Below, one piece after another: positions 31,440 through 43,398 of a DNA stretch of 64,000 nt. Source of the DNA: Allolobophora icterica (taxonomy: Eukaryota; Annelida; Clitellata; Crassiclitellata; Lumbricidae); NCBI GenBank assembly GCA_963556255.1, contig OY744604.1:72287279-72351278 (forward strand), read 5' to 3'. Below the pieces are notes generated by a model that saw only the letters and a list, made by a program, of their open reading frames with translations, searched no databases and had not been told where the DNA came from. The position numbers and the translations under genes were made by a program. How positions within the stretch are numbered: the first letter of the stretch is position 1; each line of letters begins with the position of its first letter.

Positions 31440-32100
31440 ATCCTCAAATTCACTAATTGTAATTGTAATTGTAATCGAGAATTTATATAGCGCAACTCAT
31501 AATCAGAGGCGCTCCCGACCCGGGTCAGTGTCTTCACTGACAAAGAGAAATGTTTTCAGGCGCTTGCGAAACTGGGCAGGAGAGAGAGAGGAGGACAAGC
31601 CTAAAGCCTTGAGGGAGGCTGTTCCAGCTGGAAGGGCCCACAACCGCAAAACTACGGGACTGGGCAGTAGCGGTGCGCATCCAAGGAATTAGCAAGTGGC
31701 CACGGGCAGATGACCGGAGAGAGGCCCGACCAGACAAACTGGAAACTGGAATGCAGTAAGCCCTGAGATACAGCGGAGCTGAGCCAACAAGACAGTTACG
31801 CATGAGGGAAAGGACCTTAAATTGGATGCGTTGGTGAATGGGAAGCCAGTGAAGGGAGTCCCGGATGTAGGAAGATATATGGGCAAACTTCATGATGCCC
31901 CCTATGAGGCGAGCAGCAGCATTAAGGATGGACTGAAGTTAAGATGTATTAGTAGAGGAGAGGCCGTAGTCAATCCTAGTGCAGATCAGAGCATGAACAA
32001 AGGTCGCAATCGCATGCAGTGGAAGTGACTGGCGAATGGCACGAAGTTGGCGTAAATAGTAAAAGCACGAACGAGAGACACTATTGACACTGCAAGAATA
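31440..32100 (-). mobile_element. CR1/L2-like LINE 3' end
   Basis: On the minus strand: FVHALICTRIDYG, LNAAARLIGGIMKFAHIS, LHWLPIHQRIQFKVL, then RSFAVVGPSSWNSLP. The 3' tail GCGCCTCTGATTATGAG...GCGCTATATAAAT with TTACAA repeats is at 31508-31450. An internal 119-codon stretch is still open, so it is less decayed than its neighbours. Confidence 0.92.
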
Positions 32101-32339
32101 TCACTTGAAATTTATTAGGGTCAAAGTTAAAAACACATATTATTAAATAATGAGACATGTCGGTCTGTCACTAAGACAGTCAGACTTTCTCTCGCAGATG
32201 AAAATTTTGCCAAGAAATCCAGTTGAGCTCCAAAATAAATCAGGTAGGCTGTGCCTCCGAATAGATTAGTATGTAGCCTAACAACGTGGCTGGGATTATG
32301 AACAGATTCGTGCAAAATTAGGAGGCGCGCCCAGTACTA

Positions 32340-32900
32340 CCCAAACCATGTACCGATTGAACAAAACACTCCTTCTATAGTTGCCTTCTGTGACAAACCC
32401 GGCTGACTAGGTACAACCTTAACCTTGAATCCACCCAAATCAAGCATCTTCAACTTACCATAATTCAAAACTCACTAGCCATAACTGTCATTAGAACGAC
32501 CAAACAGCATCATATCACTACCATTTGCTAAAAATCCCAGAGCGAATCCACTTCAAAGTCCTATCACCAACGTACAACGTCCTACAATATTCCAAGACCA
32601 AGTACTTCCGTGATCACTTCACCATCCAGGCAACCCGCTCCACCCGATCATTCTGCTATCTCAGCTTTTCTCGACCCCCCCCCCCCCAGTCACTACTCAT
32701 CTCATGTTCTCCAACCGAGTCATATCCAACACAGCACCACGCATTTGGAACGACCTCCCCATGAATTCCGTAGATTCTCGGTTCCCCACCAGCATTGCAA
32801 CCAGTCCTCCATCCTCTTCCTCATGTCCCTCTATCACCCCGGGCTTTCCCATTCAAAACTGAAGTATCCCCTTTTCAAGTACTCCTACTCTGAATCATCT
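32340..32900 (+). mobile_element. LINE 3' region, second family (LKIPERI type)
   Basis: Encodes HHITTI, LKIPERIHFKVLSPTYNVLQ, TRSTRSFCYLSFSRP and TAPRIWNDLP-like segments in changing frames. The same family occurs at 48960-49300 and 49577-49945. Confidence 0.8.
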
Positions 32901-32949
32901 GATCCTCCGCCTGCCAATTCTTCTCGCCCTAAACGACACCCGCCTTTAC

Positions 32950-33045
32950 AGCAGGTCTGCCTCCTCCCTTGATCTGGCCCCCTGGAAACCGGACTCGGAC
33001 CTCCTTTGGACTACTCTCTGGAAAACACCCTCTGATTTGACCTAG
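32950..33045 (-). repeat. Diverged copy of the 64 bp repeat of 24.6 kb
   Basis: Minus strand contains TTCCAGAGAGTAGTCCAAA and GGTTTCCAGGGGGCCAGATC. Confidence 0.75.
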
Positions 33046-33449
33046 CGTTCGAGACCAGTCTGATGCCCTGTGCTTGGCCTTCAAGTGGCGCTTTAGAAGT
33101 TTGGAGATCAGGATTGTGATTACGACTAAAACAGATTTGCGCATTTGCAATCCTGTTATAGACTAAAGCATTGATCAAGTATACATCCCGATGCACACAG
33201 TAACCTATTTGGTGTGACCAGAAGATCGTTATTTTATTTTTGACAAGGACTTTACGTAGAAAAGAATTTTGGAAAAGTATTTGTAAAAGTATTTTGAATT
33301 CCACATAAATACTTTTAAAAACTATTTTGAAAATATTTTTACAAAATACTTTTCAAAATTATTTTGAAAATACAAAATAAATAGTATTTTCTATTTTTAA
33401 AATAGAAAACTATTTTCAAAATACTATTGTGCCCATCACTGATCATGTT

Positions 33450-33760
33450 AACCTGGTAGTCAAGCTGTATCTAGAGAAATTGAGGGCTGCAAGTGTTGGA
33501 ATGTTGTCTGGAGTCATTTCAAGTACGAATCAGTCACAAATAAAAGTATCATCAGTTGGTGTTGATGAAGAGAATTTATGTGGCCGGATCGTAGCTGGTA
33601 AAAACACGACTAATCTACTTAATTATCTCAAGTATCACCATCCACCTAGGCTACATACAAAGAAGCCTGCGCTGCAGAGTTATGGAAAGGCTTGTATAGA
33701 AGGGAACTCGGCGAAGGCAATCAAAACTGGTGAAATATTAACGTTGAGAAAAAATTAACA
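33450..33760 (+). pseudogene. BED-type zinc-finger fragment of a hAT transposase
   Basis: A 109-codon frame contains GKNTTNLLNYLKYHHPP, which matches the C-terminal half of hAT BED fingers (GKNTTNLLNHLK-HH). The cysteine pair expected before it is not intact. It lies just outside the hAT right end at 33441, so it may come from another element. No full transposase follows. Confidence 0.6.
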
Positions 33761-33801
33761 TACTCAACACAGCTGCATAGCTGTAGGCAATTTCCCTTAG
33801 C

Positions 33802-34010
33802 CAGGGCTGTATTGGTAAAATTAGAGGTGAGTATACGCTACCGGTTAGTTTTCCGAAAAAAATTAGAGGTGAGTATACGCTACAGTATTTTGGGAGTATT
33901 CGCTACAGTATTTTAATATAAATAAATGTAAATATTTTGCGAGGTGAGTATACGGTCTCTAGAGGTGAGTATACGCTGTATACCCGCGAATACCTTCCAC
34001 TACAGCCCTG
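33802..34010. mobile_element. hAT MITE (209 bp)
   Basis: Ends CAGGGCTGTA and TACAGCCCTG, perfect 8 bp flanks CCCTTAGC (33794-33801 and 34011-34018). The interior has four copies of AGAGGTGAGTATACG or a close variant. Confidence 0.93.
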
Positions 34011-34018
34011 CCCTTAGC

Positions 34019-34421
34019 CTTATTAATGTTATTATTCAGTTCAGCGCAATGTTCCGGCTGGTTCCTGATTGGGTTGTGACGTGGGTGGACCGTGGATTGG
34101 GGTCAGAGGGCGTCAAGTGTATGCTCTGCCTGGGACGCCATTGGGCTAGGGTCGGCCCTGCCCAAGAGAATAAATCCACTTTTGGGTATTTGCTGCCAAA
34201 TGAACTGAGGCATCACTATATAGACCTGGTAGATTATAATACCATCCGTCCATCAGTTAGACCTCTTGATATTGATCCAGAATCTGATTACTTAATTAGT
34301 GCCAAATAAATTCAAAACCCCGTCACGTGTATATGATTACTTAGATCTGGTGGACAACCTTACTCCTCCGTGCGGCAGACCTCACGTTTACCATGTGTGA
34401 CAACGTGGGGAGTTAATAAGC

Positions 34422-34428
<7 letters not shown>
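34019..34428. other. Unassigned sequence with a short plus-strand frame
   Basis: A 121-codon frame that begins inside the MITE continues to 34309 with NELRHHYIDLVDYNTIRP. No family recognised and no splice context, so it is not called a gene. Confidence 0.4.

Positions 34429-34499
<71 letters not shown>
34429..34499. repeat. (AAT)n microsatellite
   Basis: About 70 bp of pure AAT repeats. Confidence 0.97.
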
Positions 34500-34501
<2 letters not shown>

Positions 34502-34694
34502 TGCATCATAATTGGTAATTAATCCAATAGACATACCTAATTACCTGAGAAGTCGATATCAGGTCGCAGTCAGTCGATAAGTCTAAGCGACTTAGTTAGT
34601 CAATAAACATGCGACTTAGTCGACTGAGTCGCTAAGTCAGTCGCAAAACTCATCAAGTCAGTCGGTAACTCCTTAGCGACTGACTCCGGGTACT

Positions 34695-34920
34695 ATGACT
34701 ATCGTGACTGTGAACTTGTGGATCAAAGTCAAATCTAACATTGGCCCTGTTTTTATTGGTTCTCTTTACCATCCGCCAAAACCAATTTCTCAAACGACAA
34801 ATGTGTACGATTTCATTGACAGCACACTTGAAGATCTTACCAAAGACGACACCAAAGCCATGATACTTCTCTCTCAGGGGTGATTTCAAGCAACTTAACA
34901 TCAGTGAAATCTCGCCATGT
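34695..34920 (+). mobile_element. LINE endonuclease fragment
   Basis: Encodes GPVFIGSLYHPPKPISQTT, YDFIDSTLEDL, then after a frame change GDFKQLN. This is the APE endonuclease pattern (YHPP...GDFNQL) of CR1/L2-like elements. A LINE-type tail (GTGCTATATAAATGTGG) follows at about 35213-35235. Confidence 0.85.
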
Positions 34921-35264
34921 ACTTGCCTTTAAAATGCATTGAGCTCTTACTGTACATTATATTTGTTTGCTAGGCTTTAGAGGAGAAACTAGCCATTCTG
35001 AAGTTCGATAACATGAAACTGAAGAACGAACATGAGTTTGTAGACGCTTTCTTCCATTAATTACTCACAGATGGCAGCAGTCCTTGTTCTTTTAACTGCT
35101 CCTAACTCTTTCCGGCAACTGTTTCCTATCTCGAATGGATATCTCTGGACAACCCCTCTGACACGACACAGTGCTTGTGAATAAGCTGGTGCCCTGCGCT
35201 TTGCTTCAGAGTAGTGCTATATAAATGTGGAGTTTACAGTTTCAATTTCGAACTGCCTTAGAGA

Positions 35265-35624
35265 ATGCCTGCTGAGGCCAACCCATCAGTGCTTCAACTA
35301 TTAACTCGAGTATCACCTAGAGTCTTCCCTAGCGTATTTCGTGAGGTGAATATATATGCTCAGCAGCAACGTCGAAAGTGGTTGGCCAAGGCAAGTGACA
35401 ATCTCGTCTTTGAATATCCAAGCCAATCCGAAGCTTGGATAAAATTGAAAATGTTTCTCTGCATGCTCCTGAAATTGCCCGCATGCTCGTCATTGCACTC
35501 AATTCATGCTGTAACCCTTAGTGGCCATCCCTATATTACGTACGCAAAAATTCTGGAAAATTTGACCCCTTCCCTCTGTACGCACACGTACTATTTCCAC
35601 CCCCACCTGCGTACGTACGGTTGA
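35265..35624 (+). other. Unassigned 119-codon frame
   Basis: Open frame starting MPAEANPSVLQLLTRVS, with no motif I recognise. Its last third overlaps the left part of the MITE candidate at 35534, so it is unlikely to be a conserved gene. Confidence 0.25.
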
Positions 35625-35992
35625 CGCACTCCACCCCCAGACCAGCTCCAGAATGTGTCAGTAGGCCTACCACAGTTCCAGGCAGCGACTGTCTGCACTT
35701 TAGGCCAAATTGAAGGACGAGTAATCCATGGACTCACTGCTGAGTTGTGTGATAGTTTAATAATAGCGTTCAGAGGTAAGGTGGCATACAAGTGACACCT
35801 CTCCTACAGTCCTACTTCCTCTGGTAGTACCGGATAGCTGGAAAGGCTGAACTCTAGCTCACTTAAAGGCCAATCAATTTGAAGGCCCCCGTTTCCTATG
35901 CGTACGTTCATTATCAGTAGACCTCGCCCCCCCCATTCGCAAGCGTACGCAAGCACATGCATTTCGGTTCCCCCTCCATGCGTACGTAATAT
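35534..35992. mobile_element. Candidate MITE with ATTACGTACGCA ends
   Basis: ATATTACGTACGCA at 35534 and TGCGTACGTAATAT at 35979-35992 are inverted repeats. Inner GCGTACGTACGG and AAGCGTACGCAAG add CGTACG palindromes, as in the element at 12.2 kb. Target duplication unclear. Confidence 0.5.
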
Positions 35993-36139
35993 ATGGATTG
36001 TTCCTTATTTCATTTAATTAATTTACTAATTATGGGGTTGTAATTGCTGCATGATTAAACTGATTATTCTGATGTTTCAGTGCCATTCTTGATGTGCATA
36101 AGCAAGTCGTACAACAGAGGGATGACGCTACATAAAGAC

Positions 36140-36450
36140 TGAAACACTGAAACGAACTGGAACACTAATGTATATACTGCGTATTTGTGTTTCATCTCCT
36201 GGTTATTTTTCCATTGCGTTTAAACAAAGTGGAACACCAAGGCATATGTGCATAATGCAGTGCATATTCAAGTTTCAATTCCAATTCATTTTGCCATTAC
36301 ACTGGAACAGTGGAACACCAAGGTATATATATAGGCCTACTGTATATTCATGTTTCAATTCCTTTCCATTTCACCAATGCACCTAAACAAAGTGAAAAAC
36401 CAAGGTATACGCTGAACATTCATGATTCACTCACTATTTATTTTACCAGT
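36140..36450. repeat. Degenerate tandem repeat of about 100 bp
   Basis: About three units built from GTGGAACACCAAGG-ATAT and TTCATGTTTCAATTCC-TTCCATTT, at about 36225, 36310 and 36390, with an older unit upstream. Confidence 0.7.
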
Positions 36451-36640
36451 GTGTAGCCTTGTTTTACCCTACATGAAGAGTGAAATGCTGAAAGAAAATG
36501 GCAGATCATGCTTCTGTTTCGCTGTTTCTTGTTTTACTATCTTCTCTTCTAATTTTTTGGTTGTTTGTTAATTTTTATTATTATAATCGGCAGTTACATG
36601 CACAATGTTATTAAATCTACGTTTACCTTTCATGACTCAA

Positions 36641-36642
<2 letters not shown>

Positions 36643-36713
<71 letters not shown>
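36643..36713. repeat. (TA)n microsatellite
   Basis: About 70 bp of pure TA repeats. Confidence 0.97.
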
Positions 36714-36718
<5 letters not shown>

Positions 36719-36974
36719 CATGTGGGAACGTGTCCTTGTGTGCGTTCAGGTGTTAGCCTAGGTCTCTAAGGTTTGGCGTGAGTCTTAGGTTAAAGGAGGA
36801 ATGGCAAGGTCTATAAATAAGGCTTGCACCGTTGTTCGAGGAGCTCTTTCTGTATTTAGGTCGAAGGACGATGTTGGTCTACCGAGCTCCTTAGTTAAGA
36901 TCTTCTTGGTTGTCTTGATAGACGTTTGTTTAAACTTGTTGACTTGAATGTTGACAATTAGGCCTGCTTCTAAT

Positions 36975-38070
36975 GGGGAACGGACATTATCCCCCCCGGA
37001 CATTTTCCCCCCCGGACAAAAGCCCCCCCGGACAGAATCCCCCCGATTTTAGCTAGGACAAAATCCCCCCCGGACAAAATCCCCCCTCTGTGTGATAAGC
37101 CTATTTCTACATTTAATTGAGAAATTTTACTAGCCCTGTTGCCCTCGTGTCAGCTTGTTAATGTTGTAAACGTATAGACTAAGGACTTGTTAGTGTCATT
37201 CAGGTGTAAAAATAAGACTTGTTAGTCGCCTAGTTCTTAACTTAAGGCTTGTTAATGTCAGGATTCGCGAGGTCCGCTGCCCAAAAAGCGGGTCAGGCAC
37301 AGCGCCAAGCAGCTATACAAGCCGTCTCCCGCACCCTTGTTAGCGTCACTAAGGTTAACGAATGAAAGGAACTTAACTGAACAAATTTAAGTTTGTGATG
37401 TGTAAATGTAATTGATAAAACTTAATAGCCCTGTTGCCCTAGTGTCAGGTTGTTTGGTCAGCTTAGGTATAAAGTATAGAATTGTTAACGAATGAATGGA
37501 AGTTAACTGAACGAATACCCTCCATGGACTAGGACATAACATTCGCCTGTAGGTTTTTTAGGTTTATTAAAACAACGTTAGAGACAAATTTTGGACCATT
37601 ATAGTCTTATAAACTTTTACGTTGGTCTGTAATCATTCTTCGAATTAAACAAACTGTTTATATATATTTCTTCTTATTAAACAAATTGAAATATATTCCG
37701 ACTTATGTTGAGGCGTATGTATGTATTTATGTATGTATATATGTTTGTATATTTGTATATATTTATGTATATATGTATGTGTGTATATATGTATGTATGT
37801 ATGTATAAATGCATGTATATATGTATATATGTAGGTATATATGTATATATGTATATTATGCATGTATGTATATATGTTTGTATGTATATATGTATTTTAT
37901 GCGTGTATGTATATATGTATGTTTGATATATATGTGTGAAATATAGGTTATTATTTCCTAGCCGGGGGGATAATGTCCTACCCCGGGGGGATTTTGTCCG
38001 GGGGGGGCTTTTGTCCGGGGGGATAATGTCCGGGGGGGATAATGTCCGGGGGGGATAATGTCCTACACTC
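36975..38070. mobile_element. Foldback element FB-A copy 2, with 9 bp target duplication
   Basis: 1,096 bp flanked by the direct repeat GCTTCTAAT (36966-36974 and 38071-38079). The left end carries about six 15-16 bp units GGAC-NNNN-TCCCCCC with cores ATTA, ATTT, AAAA(G), AGAA and AAAA; the right end carries inverted units with cores ATTA (three times), AAAA(G) and AAAA. The interior is shared with copy 1 at 23.5 kb. A TATG microsatellite (37710-37935) stands where copy 1 has the IR-B insertion. No transposase. Nine bp duplications and repeat-built ends resemble foldback or Mutator-like elements. Confidence 0.9.
37710..37935. repeat. (TATG)n-rich microsatellite
   Basis: Imperfect TATG/TATATG repeats. 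The long Tyr/Met/Val frame on either strand is an artefact. Confidence 0.93.
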
Positions 38071-38079
38071 GCTTCTAAT

Positions 38080-40142
38080 AGGACTGTTGAAACAATCCTG
38101 AACCGAAATTAGGAGACTTTCATCTCAAAACACTTGTTGAGAGTTTTTGCAGAGTTTGCTCAGCAGGCTCAAAATCACAATCATTGGTTTGCGGATCAAG
38201 CATGCCACTGAATAGACAGACTTCTTTGCGGAATTTCAATGATTTTATAGCTGACTCTGTTGAGGTAATTTAGACTTATGTTTACATAACTTTTCATGCC
38301 CAGGCATAAGACAATGTTCTACTTCCAGTTACCATTTATAATTCTTGTGTTACATTGTTTGCAAACATAATGGTAATCTGTGACCAAAATTCTTGCTATT
38401 CAGACCCAACTGGCTTCCAAAGGTGACTCGGGAAATGTGGGCATGGGCGGCCCACATTATCGAGCGCCGAAGGCCATCCACAACTTTAATGGCCTCATTA
38501 TCCAGTCTGAGGCTATAAGAAGCTATTGGTAGAGTATGCCTGAATTCATCCTCGATTATAATATATGTCAGTGAGTTGTTAAGCTCTAGAGCTCCTATTG
38601 AACTTGTATGTGTGTGGGAAAATTGTCAAGATTAGTATTCTCTCTTTCTGTCTGCATTGTGTTAGCATGACCTCGTATTGTGCGTCTGTTGGAATGTGTG
38701 TTCCCCTGAGGATGGAGGACTGGAGAGGGACGGTGCCCGTGGATGAAGCGAAAAAGTCGACGACACCCTGCAGATTCTAAGTGCACCCATTTTATTGGGG
38801 ACAGCAACCTATGCCCATTGTGACTGTATGATAGCGACGTTTAAGATGACTTCGAGGCTCCTGCGGAGAAGGAAGTCGTATGCCGCTAAGCTTGGATGAT
38901 TGGCGCAAGGAAAGCAGGAGTGGACGAAGGCCACCATCTGTGACCATCACCTCATGTCCACCATCCGTCCTCTAAACGCAACCAAAGATGCAAGTCAAAT
39001 GACATGAAACATCGACACACCAGGTATGTAAATAAGCTGGTATTCTGCATACAGCTTTTGTGTCAAGTTATGTAATTTTCACAAATGTTCCTTGTGGAAG
39101 ACTTGAGAGGCATTGATATCTTCTTGGTACCTTGAGCAAGCAATGGATGGATCCAAAAGTATTTAACATTTACTCCTGAGCTTAAGTCACTACCATGTCC
39201 AACTCCTTGCTGATAGAAAATGTGCGCAAACAACTCGTTCAGGATCCTAACATGGAGTTAGTTCAGCAGGCTTAAATTCTCAATCATAGGCTGATGAACT
39301 GCTAGGTTGCACTCAATCTTTGTGTGGTGCTTGGACTTTACATCCAAGAAGGTAACATGAGTTGAACCCTTGTAAGCTCACTTTCTCAGACAACTGTTTC
39401 AACATTTTTGAGAGGGTTTTGAAAGGTGCTACATAAATATCCTTATACGTAGACTCATAAAGTAAATGTGTGTTTCTAGTTATCTATCCATCACCTTTCC
39501 AGGCGTTTCAAAAGCATTGAAGCGCACCATTAAGAATCTCTATTCTGTTTATCTTAAGTCCCATCTCTGTAGATGTATATGAGTCAAAGAGGCATTCAAC
39601 TTAAGCTGAAAAGGTTTCCTGAGCTGTCTCAACTGATTATGCTCTGAGTATAGTTTTTGCATACTTCTCCCAGACTCAGTATACCACTAGGCCGACTCTT
39701 GACATGGAAAACGTAAGACTACTTCATGAACTAATATAATTCAATGACTTCCATAGCGCCGTGATTATAATTAACATCATCCATTGATGGTCATTTCAAG
39801 TAAAGCTGGTTAAAAATTGTAATACCTATATTGTGAGAATTCCAGCCAGAATCCATTTCATCACAGAAACAGTAGAAGTCAGGTTACAGTTGGTAGGCAA
39901 GATGGGAAAGCAAGTACTGTCTGCACACTACTCGAAGCCAATGATACTTATTTGTAATAGGGGATAATGTGGAATGCGTCTCTTGTGTTGAGAAGAAACC
40001 AAATATCCTAAGCACAATTTGTAAATCATCCACCAGCCTCTTCTCTTTCACGGCTGAACCCTGTAGCTTTGTTAAAGAAAGAAGACGCGAAACCAATTTC
40101 AGTCCACATGCAAAGGCCTAAGATGTTACGATTAACGTAAAT
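38080..40142. other. Two kilobases without recognisable features
   Basis: Short frames only, no family motifs. A weak internal duplication (CTCAGCAGGCT-AAAATC-CAATCAT near 38160 and TTCAGCAGGCTTAAATTCTC near 39263) is visible. Nothing further. Confidence 0.5.
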
Positions 40143-40306
40143 GGAAATGTAAATGTACGCGATTTTCTATAGCGACCGTATATGGCCTCGACCCTGCTCA
40201 TTTTTCAATGAATTGATCGGGTGAGATCCTTCACCACCGCTGCCCGTTTGAATGGGTGCCACGCCATTTAAGGTCCCCGTGTTGGGACCGTGCTAGCCCG
40301 AGATTT
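40143..40306 (+). repeat. Dispersed repeat family R1, copy 2
   Basis: The fullest copy: AAATGTAAATGTACGCGATT, GGCCTCGACCCTGCTCATTT, GATCGGGTGAGATCCTTCAC, GCCCGTTTGAATGGGTGCC, GTGCTAGCCCGAG. Copies 1 and 3 are at 15626 and 57609. Non-coding. Confidence 0.8.
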
Positions 40307-40639
40307 TTAAATCTCTGAATGTGACGATGAGTCGCACGAGGCAGACAGCGATGGATGGCTGCCGTTCGGTTAAGAAGGTTACTGCTTCTACCGAATTATA
40401 GGATAGGAAAGCAAAAAGAACTGTTGAACCAACCCCTAACTGAAACAACGAGGCTTTGATCTTAAATGAAGAATCAAATTGATGCTTTTCTGCGACTTTT
40501 AGATTCACACAGCGTGCGTTCACGCAGTGACCTAGCTTTGAATTTCGAGCACTTCCCCAATTACAATACAGACGCGCCTTCTAGGACCTTTACCGGCCTC
40601 ATTATCAGGCTCTGAGCGGCCCGTTCCTTGATATTTGGC

Positions 40640-41290
40640 CCTCAATCTACATTTGTGGGTCCATAGTTAAAAACTGCCTGCAGTTGGTCTAGGGGCGAGA
40701 CATGTGGACTTCCCCGGTCCAGCATGGAAGTAATGCTGTTGTTGACCCATCCTGGGATAAATTGCGCAACATGAAGTCCTCAGCCGATCTTTGCCTCTTT
40801 TCCGTAATCACTTCTCAACCATTCGATCGTGGTTTCATTGTTTTAGGTTGGAAACGCTTTTGATTGTATTGTATTGTATTGTATCTGAACATTTATAAAG
40901 CGCCTCTCACAGTCAAAGGCGCCCGCATGCTTAAAAACTGGACGCACAGCCCTCTTACAAACAAATAATATGGCCGCTTGCCCGCTCTGCTACCGTAGAT
41001 ATTATAGAAGGAAAATTGAAATAGCTGCCATAGATGGAGTATGAGTAGTGACAAGCGTAACAAACAAAATTCAATTTAGATAACATCCGATGTTTTAACA
41101 TGCCGTATTGCCGTTTAACAAAAATATCGATGCGATGCCTATTCCTTGTATGGATTTGATTTGGTGAGGGGACGCACGTGCGTCCAGTGCTTCACGCTGC
41201 GGGCGCTTCTGCTCACAGTGTTGAGTCTGTCTCGAAGAGGTGCTGTGTAAATTTTTAATTACAACTACAATTTGGGACCAACGTATTCAT
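40640..41290 (+). mobile_element. Decayed LINE 3' end with an inserted reverse-orientation tail
   Basis: 40670-40860 resembles, in decayed form, the C-terminal region at 51110-51250. It is followed by a minus-oriented tail (GTATTGTATTGTATC...TTATAAAGCGCCTCTC at 40865-40910) and, at 41225-41285, a plus-oriented tail (CGAAGAGGTGCTGTGTAAAT plus TTACAACTACAA). Confidence 0.65.
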
Positions 41291-41439
41291 TTTTCAACAT
41301 TTTTATTCCTAATTTTGCGTAAATAATTAGAATGCCTATGCAGTTGTTGAGCATATAATATAGGCCTACAGAACATGCATCGAGTTCGGACATGACGAAC
41401 CATCCGGGTCCATCCCGTATTACAAATTTCAGTGAAGCA

Positions 41440-41880
41440 GATGATTAGGCGGGACTTTGAGTTATCAATGTCCTGGTGGCACGTTCAATGTATAGCTGTG
41501 TATCATCAAAGTAAAGTTGTATGAGGATGCCGTGTTTGAACCTGTCCTTGAGGGACACTGAAAATAATATTAAAGCAATTTGAAGTATTTGTACCAAGGT
41601 GTACTAGGCATATTAAGTGTGTTCGGTTTCCCAAGAAATTAGCAATCCAGAGAAGAGCACAGGTAATAACACCAAACTGAGATTGAATTAGTCCCTACTT
41701 GTACGAGAATAGAGTGATCAACACAGTTAGAGGCAGAACTAAAATCCAGTAGCAAAAGGGCGATGATGAGGCCAGAATCAAGGGCCATGATTTCATTGTA
41801 AACTTTAAGAACATCAGTTTCAGTGAAGTGGAGCGACGGAACCAGGTTGAACAGAAGGTTGTAGTGAGTTGGATTCAATG
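41440..41880 (-). mobile_element. LINE reverse transcriptase fragment
   Basis: On the minus strand: FTETDVLKVYNEIMALDSG, then LLLLDFSSASNCVDHSIL (RT catalytic block), then YFDDTQLYIE near 41500-41530, where the expected YADD has become YFDD. Several breaks. Confidence 0.85.
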
Positions 41881-42329
41881 TAGTGTGAAAGCTGACGGTG
41901 GACGGTGGATATTAGGTCGAGTTGGGGGGTGTCTTTACTGGATTGGCGAATAACTTCGGTCTTAGTTGCAAAGTGATCAAGAAGCTCATCAGGTGTGACA
42001 TGAGCAGAGTACTCCTGTTAGTTTCCAGTGTCTTCGACTTGTTTCATTTTGGTATCCTATTATGGATGACATTTATAATCGTTTTCGAACCAGGCGCGTT
42101 AGGTTTTGTAGCTACGTTTGCTGACGCTAGTTGTACTCGTCGATTTCTTGTTGAACAGGTACTATCAGGTATACTCTGCCTGTAAATAGCTGAATAAATA
42201 TTGTTTATATATTGAAGTTGGGCCTTGAGCGCTCTAATTCTCTAGCCTTAGCGTGCAACAGTAGGTATACGTCGAAGCACCTGAAGAAGAGAAGAAGAGC
42301 AGACCCTTGAGCTTGCACTGCTGGCCGCC

Positions 42330-42690
42330 TGGTGGATCAGATCCCTAAGTTTGGCCGAGTCTCGCGGTACAAGCGGGATGTTGTCCACTGTCTCTCCTAC
42401 CCGCAGCGCATTGCCTACTGTTCTCGTCCTGCGCCGTGGCTCCCTTCGCTCGGCTGTTCAAGCGGAGCTCCTTGTTCCTCGTGCGCGGACTGCTACGTAT
42501 GTGGCTGGCCCGCGACCTGAAATTGGCTCCCGGTAGCACTACAATTAACGCCAATAGGTCACCCTGGTTTGTTTCTTTCTAGCCTTGAGACTAGTCTGTT
42601 TGACCGGGGTTCGGCTGAAGCGCCCCTGAGTAGATAATCTTGAAGGGGAGCTACATAAAACCACTGTAATAATAAATAAATAAATAAATA
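42330..42690 (+). mobile_element. LINE 3' end with AATA tail
   Basis: Encodes ESRGTSGMLSTVSPTRSALP and RTATYVAGPRPEIGSR, then the tail GCGCCCCTGAGTAG...GGGGAGCTACATAAAA and AATAAATAAATA. Confidence 0.7.
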
Positions 42691-42779
42691 AATAAGCTAG
42701 CCCTGAGGCAGCCATGGATATGAAGTGTTTGCGACTTCATTTTCTTAGCCTCAGCATATCAGAGTGGGTGGCCAGTCAT

Positions 42780-43000
42780 CTCCCTCGCCGTCTCATCTTC
42801 CCACCGACAGTGTACGCTCAGTGTACTCATCATAGCTGAATAGGCTAGGTAATTAAGTTGAAGCACCTAACTGACGTTCCCTAAAGGCATTTCTGTTTCC
42901 CCGGGGCTTCTTTGCTGAGAGCGCCTCTGAATAGTTATTCTGAGTGAGGCGATTTATAAATTTCTAGATACAATACAATACAACATCGCACTGATTCGAT
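42780..43000 (+). mobile_element. LINE or SINE tail fragment
   Basis: Only the terminal part is recognisable: GAGCGCCTCTGAATAG...GAGGCGATTTATAAAT and ATACA repeats at 42918-42985. Confidence 0.6.
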
Positions 43001-43398
43001 TTACAGCCTTATTTAAATGGCAAATTCGTTGTCGATAACTAAAATGCTAAGTAAGTGTTTCGAATGGTTTGATATAATTGTACTTAAAAGCCATTCTTGA
43101 CGAGTTCTGGTATGGCGTATCGTTTCTGTTACAAAATTTCAGTATAAGTACGAGCAGAATTTCTTAAAATAAGTGCACAAAGTAAGAGCAGCAACTTTGT
43201 TTAATCAACCATGACAAGAAATTGTGATTTTAAACGAATTACTGAATTTGTAAAAGAAGAAAGAGGTCCTTGCATCGTACATATATTGCAATTTAAATAC
43301 ATCATAAAAGTTCTGAGCTAATATGCTACAAAAAGTATCCGTTGGTTTAGTGTCCGTTTAGTTCAAATTTGTCTTACACAATTGGCCTAACAATTGGC

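Larger units (their letters stand above)
30548..33441. mobile_element. hAT element with CAGTGATGGG ends, filled with LINE fragments
   Basis: Left end CAGTGATGGGAAAAGTACTTTT and right end (complement) CAGTGATGGGCACAATAG, both followed by long AAAATAC / TATTTTGAAAATA runs. Flanks ATCATATT (30540-30547) and ATCATGTT (33442-33449) differ at one base. The interior has a LINE on each strand and a 133-codon minus frame (30975-31376) with no firm match. No transposase domain is evident. Confidence 0.75.

Noticed and set aside
33944..34309. 121-codon plus frame as a gene
   Set aside because: It starts inside a MITE and shows no known motif.
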